From CAYPKW01 sp964411425 (lineage in GTDB: Bacteria > Pseudomonadota > Alphaproteobacteria > Dongiales > Dongiaceae): a stretch of 20,909 nt of DNA. Both the position numbers and the translations under genes were made by a program. Location of the stretch: positions 1 to 20,909 of the forward strand of contig CAYPKW010000041.1 of the NCBI GenBank assembly GCA_964411425.1. Direction: 5' to 3'. The notes under the pieces are model-generated. The model saw only the letters and a list, made by a program, of their open reading frames with translations. It did no database searches and was not told the DNA's origin. Below, piece by piece: positions 15,474-20,909 of this stretch. Each line of letters opens with the position of its first letter. The first letter of the stretch is position 1.

Positions 15474-16253
15474 TCAGAGCCGCCAGGCGGAATGGAGCGC
15501 GGCGATGCCGCCCGACAGGTTGCGGTATTTCACCAATTCGAGGCCCGCGCCGGCGATCATCTCGGCCAGCTCCTGTTGCCGGGGGAACCGCCGAATGCTC
15601 TCGACCAGATAGCGATAGGCGTCGGCCCGCCCGGTCACCAGGGCGCCAAGCGCCGGCAGCACGTGGAACGAATAGCGCTCGTAGGCGCGGTCGAGAAGGG
15701 GCGAGGCGACGTGGGAGAATTCGAGGCACATGAACCGCCCGCCCGGCCGCAAGACGCGGAACGCCTCGCCGAGCGCCCGCTCGATCCGCGCCACGTTGCG
15801 TAGGCCGAAGGCGATAGTGTAGGCGTCCATGCTGCACCGGGCGATGGGCAGCGCCTCGGCATCGGCGGCGATCCAGTCGATGCCCACCAGAACGCCGCGG
15901 TCGATCGCCCGGTCGCGCCCGACCGCCAGCATGGCCGGCGTCAGATCGCACACGGTGACGCGGGCGCCCTTGCCGGCCCGCTCGATGAAACGCAACGCTA
16001 TGTCCCCGGTGCCGCCCGCGACATCGACCAGACGATGGCCCGGGCGCGGCGCCAGCCAGTCGATCATCGTCCGCTTCCATAGGCGATGAACGCCGCCCGA
16101 CATCAGGTCGTTCATCAGGTCGTATTGGCCGGCGACGCCGTCGAACACGTCGCGGACCAGCCGCGTCTTGTCCGCGGCCTCGACGCGCTGGAAGCCGAAC
16201 CAGGCCCCGCTCTCGGTTGCGGTATCGTTCTCCTCCGCCATGCCATCGAACAT
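15474..16253 (-). CDS. ubiE: ubiquinone/menaquinone C-methyltransferase
   Basis: SAM-dependent C-methylation of the demethylated quinone ring in ubiquinone (and, where present, menaquinone) synthesis. 259 residues, normal length. Motifs: FDGVAGQYDLMNDLMS (37-52, UbiE family start signature), SAM loop VDVAGGTGDIA (76-86), DAEALPI (131-137), and GLRNV (150-154), with YRYLVESIRRFP (213-224) near the end. ATG 16253 is chosen; a GAGG lies four bases upstream. ATG 16241 is a possible alternative. It heads the minus-strand run ubiE-ubiB-coaBC-dut-moeB and is divergent from mutM across 41 bp, which must carry at least the ubiE promoter. Confidence 0.98.
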   Translation of the reverse strand: MFDGMAEENDTATESGAWFGFQRVEAADKTRLVRDVFDGVAGQYDLMNDLMSGGVHRLWKRTMIDWLAPRPGHRLVDVAGGTGDIALRFIERAGKGARVTVCDLTPAMLAVGRDRAIDRGVLVGIDWIAADAEALPIARCSMDAYTIAFGLRNVARIERALGEAFRVLRPGGRFMCLEFSHVASPLLDRAYERYSFHVLPALGALVTGRADAYRYLVESIRRFPRQQELAEMIAGAGLELVKYRNLSGGIAALHSAWRL

Positions 16254-16294
16254 AGCGCCTCGACCTGCGCATGCGCTACCGTGGCGCCGGAGTC

Positions 16295-17116
16295 ATGCCC
16301 GAACTGCCCGAAGTCGAGACCGTCTGCCGCGGCTTGGCGGCCTGCCTGGAGGGCCGGCGCCTCGTGTCCGTCCGGCAGCGGCGCGCGGACCTGCGCTTTC
16401 CGCTGCCGCGGCGCTTCGCCGCCCGCCTTACCGGCCGGCGCGTGTCGCGGATCGGCCGGCGTGGCAAATACATCCTGGTGTATCTGGACGACGGCAACGT
16501 GCTGCTCTGCCATCTTGGCATGTCGGGGCGGATGCTGGTGGGCGACGGCGCCATCGAGCCGCACGACCATGTAATCGTCGAGACCGACGACGGCACCACG
16601 GTTCGTTTCAACGACGCCAGGCGGTTCGGGGCGATGGACCTCGTCGCGGCCGCCTCGCTCGATCGCCACAAGCTGTTGCGCGGGCTCGGACCGGAGCCGC
16701 TCGGTCCCGGGTTCGACGGGCCGCTGCTCGCAAGGCGGCTAGAGGGGAAACGGACCGCGATCAAATCCGCATTGCTCGACCAGCGGGTGGTGGCGGGCCT
16801 GGGCAACATATACGCCTGCGAGGCGTTGTTCCGGGCCGGGCTGTCGCCGCGCCGGCTCGCCCGGTCGGTGCAGGGCGAGCGTGCCAAGCGCCTCGCCGCC
16901 GCGATCCGACGCGTGCTCGGCGCCGCCATCGCCGCCGGCGGCTCGTCGATGCGCGACTACGTGCGGCCCGACGGCGAGCTCGGCTATTTCCAGCATCAAT
17001 GGGCGGTTTACGATCGGGAGGGCGAGCGTTGCCCCGGCTGCACCTGCCGGGCCGGTATCCGCCGCATCGTGCAGTCCGGGCGCTCGACATATTATTGCAG
17101 CCTGCGGCAACGCTGA
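16295..17116 (+). CDS. mutM: formamidopyrimidine-DNA glycosylase (Fpg/MutM) with an altered zinc finger
   Basis: Removes 8-oxoguanine and formamidopyrimidines from DNA and nicks the backbone. 273 residues, normal length. The catalytic N-terminus is exact, MPELPEVETV: P2 is the nucleophile once Met is removed, E3 the acid, K58 (RGKY) the conserved lysine. Also GMSG (75-78), DARRFG (108-113), GLGNIYACEALF (168-179) and the H2TH region. In the C-terminal zinc finger, C246, C249 and C268 are present, but the fourth Cys is R271: the end reads YYCSLRQR where CPxCQR is usual. A third Cys (C251) next to C249 might stand in. ATG 16295 is fixed by P2; an earlier start at 16271 would block the catalytic Pro. 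Confidence 0.96.
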   Translation: MPELPEVETVCRGLAACLEGRRLVSVRQRRADLRFPLPRRFAARLTGRRVSRIGRRGKYILVYLDDGNVLLCHLGMSGRMLVGDGAIEPHDHVIVETDDGTTVRFNDARRFGAMDLVAAASLDRHKLLRGLGPEPLGPGFDGPLLARRLEGKRTAIKSALLDQRVVAGLGNIYACEALFRAGLSPRRLARSVQGERAKRLAAAIRRVLGAAIAAGGSSMRDYVRPDGELGYFQHQWAVYDREGERCPGCTCRAGIRRIVQSGRSTYYCSLRQR

Positions 17117-17158
17117 TCGGCCATGACAGGCGGCCGCCGGACTGCTAAAAGCGCAAGC

Positions 17159-17521
17159 ATGACACGATGGTTGCCGGTGGCCCTCGCCGCGGCGCTTGCG
17201 TTGGCCCTGCCACGATGGGCGGCGGGCGACGAACCGGCGGCTTTCCTCGCCGGCGTCGAGGACGTGCCGGTGATGCCGGGCCTCACGCAGTTGGAAAGCG
17301 CCGGGGTCGCCTTCGACGCCTCCACGGAGCGCATCGTCGTCGCCTGGGCGGCGGGCGCGGTTGGCAAGGACGATGTCCTCCGGTTCTACGGCGATACGCT
17401 GCCGCAGCTCGGCTGGGTCATGGACCGGCCCGGCCGCTTCCGGCGCGACGGCGAGGCGCTGCAACTCGACTTCCTCGCCGGCGATATCCTGACCGTGCGC
17501 TTCACGCTGTCGCCCGACTGA
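17159..17521 (+). CDS. small secreted protein of unknown function
   Basis: A 120-residue protein with a clear signal peptide (MTRW, then LPVALAAALALALPRWAAG; cleavage about 23-25), so probably periplasmic. The mature part has VPVMPGLTQLESAGVAFDASTERIVVA, then KDDVLRFYGDTLPQLGWV and FRRDGEALQLDF, which reads as a small alpha/beta fold. I do not recognise a named domain with certainty. ATG 17159 is chosen because it starts the signal peptide; the earlier ATG at 17123 would put a charged extension before it. It sits 42 bp after mutM and 32 bp before the enoyl-CoA hydratase gene and may be cotranscribed with them. Confidence 0.8.
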   Translation: MTRWLPVALAAALALALPRWAAGDEPAAFLAGVEDVPVMPGLTQLESAGVAFDASTERIVVAWAAGAVGKDDVLRFYGDTLPQLGWVMDRPGRFRRDGEALQLDFLAGDILTVRFTLSPD

Positions 17522-17553
17522 CCTTCCGCCATCATCCATCCCTGGGACAGTGC

Positions 17554-18330
17554 ATGGCCTATCGACACATCATCGTGGAGAAGCGCGGGCGCGTCGGCCT
17601 GGTCACGTTGCATCGCCCGGAAGCGCTCAATGCGTTGTGCGATGCCTTGATGGCGGAGTTGGGCCAGGCGCTGGACGACCTCGAGGCGGCCGACGAGATC
17701 GGCGCCATCGTGCTGACCGGCAGCGAAAAAGCGTTCGCCGCCGGGGCCGACATCAAGGAGATGCGCGACCGCGACTTCATCGACGTCTATCGCCGCGACT
17801 TCATCACGCGCAGCTGGGAGAGCGTCGCCCAGTGCCGCAAGCCGGTGATCGCCGCCGTGGCGGGTTACGCACTGGGCGGCGGCTGCGAGGTCGCCATGAT
17901 GTGCGACATCGTCATCGCGGCCGACAACGCGCGCTTCGGCCAGCCGGAGATCACCATCGGCGCGCTGCCCGGCGCGGGCGGCACCCAGCGGCTGACCCGC
18001 GTCGTCGGCAAGGCGAAGGCGATGGAGATGTGCTTGACCGGGCGCATGATGGACGCCGAGGAGGCCGAGCGCTCGGGCCTGGTCGCCAGGGTCGTGCCGG
18101 CGGCACGCCTCATGGACGAGGCGATGGCGCTGGCCGACAAGATAGCCGGCATGTCGCAGCCGATCGCCATGATGGTGAAGGAGGCGGTGAACCGGGCCTA
18201 CGAGACGACGCTGGCCGAGGGCATCCGGTTCGAACGGCGCCTGTTCCATGCGGCCTTCGCCACCGAGGACCAGAAGGAGGGCATGGCCGCCTTCGCTGAG
18301 AAACGCAAGCCGGCGTTCAAGAACCGCTGA
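17554..18330 (+). CDS. enoyl-CoA hydratase (crotonase family)
   Basis: Adds water across the trans-2 double bond of enoyl-CoA in beta-oxidation. 258 residues, normal length for the monofunctional enzyme. The oxyanion-hole segments are FAAGADIKEM (61-70) and GYALGGGCE (104-112); the two catalytic glutamates are E112 and E132 (GQPEITIGALPGAGGTQRL), so hydratase rather than only isomerase activity is expected. The C-terminal KRKPAFKNR is typical. ATG 17554 gives the family N-terminus (MAYRHIIVEKRGRVG). It is the usual neighbour of rpsT in alphaproteobacteria; the rpsT promoter begins 8 bp after its stop. Confidence 0.96.
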   Translation: MAYRHIIVEKRGRVGLVTLHRPEALNALCDALMAELGQALDDLEAADEIGAIVLTGSEKAFAAGADIKEMRDRDFIDVYRRDFITRSWESVAQCRKPVIAAVAGYALGGGCEVAMMCDIVIAADNARFGQPEITIGALPGAGGTQRLTRVVGKAKAMEMCLTGRMMDAEEAERSGLVARVVPAARLMDEAMALADKIAGMSQPIAMMVKEAVNRAYETTLAEGIRFERRLFHAAFATEDQKEGMAAFAEKRKPAFKNR

Positions 18331-18337
18331 GCCCGCC

Positions 18338-18365
18338 TTGACGGCTGCGGACGCCGTGCTATAAC
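18338..18365 (+). promoter_or_regulatory. sigma70-type promoter of rpsT
   Basis: TTGACG (18338-18343) and TATAAC (18360-18365) separated by 16 bp, each close to consensus. The transcript would begin near 18372, about 25 bases before the rpsT ATG. It is the best-matching promoter in the window and stands out in such GC-rich DNA. Confidence 0.75.
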
Positions 18366-18396
18366 GCCGCCCCCACCCTGGAACGGCAGCCTCGCC

Positions 18397-18657
18397 ATGG
18401 CGCATCACAAGTCCGCGCAGAAGCGCATTCGTCAGACCGAGAGTCGCGCCGCGATCAATCGCGCGCGCGCGAGCCGCATCAAGACCTTCATCAAGAAGGT
18501 CGAGACTGCGATCGCCAGCGGCGACCGGACGCGCGCGCTCACCGCATTGCGCCAGGCGCAGCCGGAGATTCATCGCGGCGTCAACCGCGGCGCGCTGCAT
18601 CGCAACAGCGCGGCGCGCAAGCTGTCGCGTCTTTCCGCGCGCATCAAAGCGCTTTAG
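18397..18657 (+). CDS. rpsT: 30S ribosomal protein S20
   Basis: An 86-residue, strongly basic, all-helical protein that binds 16S rRNA early in 30S assembly. Start MAHHKSAQKRIRQTESRAAINRARASRIKTFI and end SAARKLSRLSARIKAL are typical. Its length matches the family (E. coli 87). ATG 18397 gives the standard MAxxKSAxKRxRQ start; the upstream ribosome site is weak (GGAA about 12 bases away). It is a single-gene unit with its own promoter and a hairpin right after its stop, as often found next to dnaA in alphaproteobacteria. Confidence 0.98.
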   Translation: MAHHKSAQKRIRQTESRAAINRARASRIKTFIKKVETAIASGDRTRALTALRQAQPEIHRGVNRGALHRNSAARKLSRLSARIKAL

Positions 18658-19082
18658 CAAGCCGTCGCTCACTCGCGTCGGCAAGTTTCCGCGTCAGTGC
18701 ATTATGATTCCGTGCGCTTCGCGCGCGCGCGAGACTTGGCCCGCGCGCCGTGGCTACGCGAACGTGCAAGAATGTCACGCCGCGAAAAATTCTTTTGCGA
18801 TTCGGTTGCGGAGATGTTGCCAACGACGCGCGGAAACGCGTACAGTGCCGCGCGGGGGATGAAGGGGGAAACGCCGGTCTTCGAGTAGGTCCGGATTCAA
18901 GTAAAAATCCCACCAGATTACTTGCAAATCCTGGGCATCGGCGGAACCGATGCAATAAAATTCTGGCTCTCGGCGCGCCGCTGGCCAGCCGCCCGGCGTG
19001 CCCTGAAAATTCGACGAGGGGCGTGCGAGAGATTTTCCAGGCGACGCGTTCTCGGAACGGCGATGAAGGTTTTCGTGAGATC
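18658..19082. promoter_or_regulatory. 425-bp non-coding region between rpsT and the rhodanese-dnaA pair
   Basis: The only long gap in the window and visibly less GC-rich than its surroundings, notably around 18781-18960. No protein is convincing. It holds the rpsT hairpin, three GATTC sites (18706, 18799, 18894), a weak promoter-like pair TTGCCA (18817-18822)/TACAGT (18841-18846) with 18 bp between, and inverted repeats AAGAAT/ATTCTT (18767-18772, 18789-18794), ACGCG/CGCGT (18826-18830, 18837-18841), CAAGTAA/TTACTTG (18898-18904, 18918-18924) and GAAAAT/ATTTTC (19005-19010, 19032-19037). No TTATCCACA-type DnaA box is visible, so I do not call an origin. It should carry the promoter of the rhodanese-dnaA pair. 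Confidence 0.5.
18661..18682 (+). terminator. terminator-like hairpin after rpsT
   Basis: GCCGTCGC (18661-18668) pairs with GCGTCGGC (18675-18682) with one T-T mismatch and a six-base loop, beginning three bases after the rpsT stop. AAGTTTCC follows, so the T-tract is weak. Confidence 0.45.
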
Positions 19083-19499
19083 ATGGCCTACGCCGGCGAC
19101 GTGACATCGAAAGAGGCGTGGGACGTGCTGGCGAAGGAACGCAATGCCGTGCTCGTCGACGTGCGCTGCGATGTCGAGTGGTCGTTCGTCGGCGTGCCCG
19201 ATCTATCGTCGCTTGGCAAGCGTGCCGTCCTGTTGTCGTGGCAGCTCTACCCGACCATGTCGGTCGATGCCCGGTTCACCGACAAGCTGGCCGCCATGGC
19301 GCCGGACCGCGAAGCGCCGCTCTTTTTCATTTGCCGATCCGGCAATCGTTCGCGTGCCGCGGCGGCGGCGATGACGGCGGCCGGATATCGTCGCTGCTAC
19401 AACCTGGCGGACGGATTCGAGGGCGCGCACGATGGCCTGCGCCATCGCGGCCGTGTCGCCGGATGGCAGGCCGCCGGGCTGTCATGGACGCAAGACTGA
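19083..19499 (+). CDS. single-domain rhodanese-like protein
   Basis: A 138-residue rhodanese domain, a sulfurtransferase fold that carries a persulfide on its active cysteine. The active loop is CRSGNRS (84-90, C84) and the start has AVLVDVRCDVEWSFVGVPD (22-40), where the usual rhodanese begins LIDVRxxxEW. A six-residue active loop beginning with Cys suits sulfur transfer rather than phosphatase activity. It has no signal peptide and should be cytoplasmic. ATG 19083 fits the fold; upstream in-frame sequence is non-coding in style. Its stop is 27 bp before the dnaA ATG on the same strand, so the two may be cotranscribed. Its sulfur acceptor is unknown. Confidence 0.9.
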   Translation: MAYAGDVTSKEAWDVLAKERNAVLVDVRCDVEWSFVGVPDLSSLGKRAVLLSWQLYPTMSVDARFTDKLAAMAPDREAPLFFICRSGNRSRAAAAAMTAAGYRRCYNLADGFEGAHDGLRHRGRVAGWQAAGLSWTQD

Positions 19500-19526
19500 G
19501 CGCCGCCGGGGGGGACGAATTCGCGC

Positions 19527-20909
19527 ATGACATCGGGGGGGGACGACAACCAGCTCGGCCAACAGTGGGCGCGCGTGCGCGGCCAACTGCGCCAGGAGCT
19601 GGGCGAGGCGGCGTTTCGCAGCTGGCTGAAGCCGCTGACGCTGGCGAGCCGGCGCGGCGCTGAACTCCGTCTCGCGGTGCCAACGCGCTTCATGCGGGAC
19701 TGGATCGCCGGCCATTACGCCGACCGGCTCAAGGACCTCTGGCGGGGCGAAGATCCGTCCATCCAGGCGGTCGAGATCATCGTCGACACGCGCGAACCGG
19801 CGCGGGGCGCCGGGGAGGCCGTGGCGCGCCGGCCCGCGGCCGAGACCGCCAAGCCCGACGCGGCAGGCAACGGCGCGCGCGGCGAGCCCGATGACCAGAT
19901 CGGCGCCTCGCTCGACGCCCGGCTTACCTTCGACAATTTCGTCGTCGGCAAGCCGAACGTGCTCGCCTACACCGCCGCCCAACGGATTGCGGAGGCGAGC
20001 CAAGTCACCTTCAACCCCTTGTATCTTTACGGCGGCGTCGGCCTCGGCAAGACCCACCTGATGCACGCCATCGCCTGGCACATCCGGCGACGCGCGCCCG
20101 AGCGCCGGGTCATCTACCTCTCCGCCGAAGTGTTCATGTACCGTTTCATCCGGGCGTTGCGCGACAAGACCGTGATGACCTTCAAGGAGCAGTTCCGCTC
20201 GGTCGACGTGCTGATGATCGACGACGTGCAGTTCATCAGCGGCAAGGAATCGACGCAGGAGGAATTGTTCCACACCTTCAATGCGTTGGTGGATCAGAAT
20301 CGGCAGGTGGTGATCTCGGCCGACAAGTCGCCGTCGGACCTGGAGGGGGTCGAGGAGCGCATGCGCTCGCGACTCGGTTGGGGCCTGGTGGCCGACATCC
20401 ACCCCACCACCTATGAATTGCGGCTCGGCATCCTGCAAGCGAAGGCCGAGCGCCTCAAGGCGGAGCTCCCGGGCAAGGTGCTGGAATTCATCGCCCACAA
20501 GGTGACCGGCAACGTGCGCGAGCTCGAGGGGGCGCTCAACCGACTGGTCGCCGACGAGCGATGGATCGGCCGGCCGATCACGCTCGAAACCACCCAGGAG
20601 GCGCTGCACGACCTGTTGCGCGCCAGCGACCGGCGGGTCTCCATCGAGGAGATCCAGAAGCGGGTCGCCGAGCACTACAACATCAAGTTCTCCGACATGC
20701 ATTCCGCCCGGCGCGCCCGCGCCGTGGCCCGGCCGCGCCAGATCGCCATGTATCTGTGCAAGCTGCTGACCACGCGCTCGCTGCCCGAGATCGGCCGCAA
20801 GTTCGGCGGCCGCGACCACACCACGGTGATGCACGCGGTGCGCAAGATCGAGGAGCTGAGCCGGGTGGACAGCAGCTTCGCCGAGGACGTGGAGCTGCTG
20901 CGCCGCATG
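19527..20909 (+). CDS. dnaA: chromosomal replication initiator protein DnaA (3' end cut by the window)
   Basis: ATP-dependent initiator that binds DnaA boxes and opens oriC. The frame is open for 461 codons to the last base; by family length only a few C-terminal residues are missing. Domain I (about 10-85), a short linker (about 90-130), AAA+ domain with Walker A GGVGLGKT (169-176), Walker B MIDD (230-233), the arginine-containing RMRSRLGWG (278-286) and sensor 2 GNVRELEGAL (328-337), and the DNA-binding domain with the family signature GGRDHTTVMHAVRKIE (427-442). ATG 19527 is chosen; G-rich sequence precedes it but no clean ribosome site. Codons 3-6 contain a run of eight G. Confidence 0.97.
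   Translation, partial: MTSGGDDNQLGQQWARVRGQLRQELGEAAFRSWLKPLTLASRRGAELRLAVPTRFMRDWIAGHYADRLKDLWRGEDPSIQAVEIIVDTREPARGAGEAVARRPAAETAKPDAAGNGARGEPDDQIGASLDARLTFDNFVVGKPNVLAYTAAQRIAEASQVTFNPLYLYGGVGLGKTHLMHAIAWHIRRRAPERRVIYLSAEVFMYRFIRALRDKTVMTFKEQFRSVDVLMIDDVQFISGKESTQEELFHTFNALVDQNRQVVISADKSPSDLEGVEERMRSRLGWGLVADIHPTTYELRLGILQAKAERLKAELPGKVLEFIAHKVTGNVRELEGALNRLVADERWIGRPITLETTQEALHDLLRASDRRVSIEEIQKRVAEHYNIKFSDMHSARRARAVARPRQIAMYLCKLLTTRSLPEIGRKFGGRDHTTVMHAVRKIEELSRVDSSFAEDVELLRRM

Noticed and set aside
16271..16294. Earlier mutM start at 16271
   Set aside because: MutM needs Pro directly after the initiator Met as its catalytic nucleophile, which is only true for ATG 16295.
18658..19082. 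Origin of replication next to dnaA
   Set aside because: No DnaA-box-like TTATCCACA or close variants could be found, and in many alphaproteobacteria oriC is not next to dnaA.

Overview
The window is chromosomal DNA from a high-GC alphaproteobacterium. The order dnaA, rpsT, enoyl-CoA hydratase, mutM, then divergent ubiE-ubiB-coaBC-dut is the conserved neighbourhood seen in this class. An order such as Rhodospirillales is my inference from protein style (IF3, DnaA, ThrRS), not proven. I see no rRNA, tRNA, CRISPR, prophage, plasmid or transposase gene. Most of the window is housekeeping, and coding density is very high.

Layout. 82-2138 (minus): a secreted TPR protein followed by a fold-type I aminotransferase. 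2183-3055 (plus): an atypical SDR. 3063-3854 (minus): an ABHD10-like alpha/beta hydrolase, head to head with a GT4 glycosyltransferase (3873-5126, plus). 5239-7725 (plus): thrS-infC; infC appears to start at a rare ATC codon. 7733-9029 (minus): a SYLF-domain lipoprotein-like secreted protein followed by an SCO1/SenC copper chaperone. 9110-11044 (minus): a class A penicillin-binding protein. 11137-16253 (minus): a five-gene run ubiE-ubiB-coaBC-dut-moeB, transcribed in that order. 16295-18330 (plus): mutM, a small secreted protein and an enoyl-CoA hydratase. 18397-18657 (plus): rpsT with its own sigma70-type promoter. 18658-19082: the only long gap, clearly poorer in GC. 19083-20909 (plus): a rhodanese-domain protein and then dnaA, which runs off the window a few codons before its expected end.

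How the genes work together. Three translation or replication components (ThrRS, IF3, S20) sit with DnaA; quinone biosynthesis is served by UbiE and UbiB; coenzyme A synthesis by CoaBC; nucleotide-pool and DNA hygiene by Dut and MutM; cell wall synthesis by the PBP; respiratory copper delivery by SCO1. No multi-gene defence or mobile system is visible.

The most unusual thing is a 262-bp non-coding inverted-repeat element (12396-12657) between coaBC and dut. Its 30-bp ends match at 27 positions, each arm contains its own stem-loop with a compensated base pair, and the ends supply the last codons and stop of coaBC and probably the first codons of dut. Other points worth a look are a MutM zinc finger lacking its fourth cysteine, the ATC start of infC, three evenly spaced GANTC sites upstream of the rhodanese-dnaA pair, a hairpin just ahead of thrS, and a glycosyltransferase missing the first Glu of its EX7E motif.
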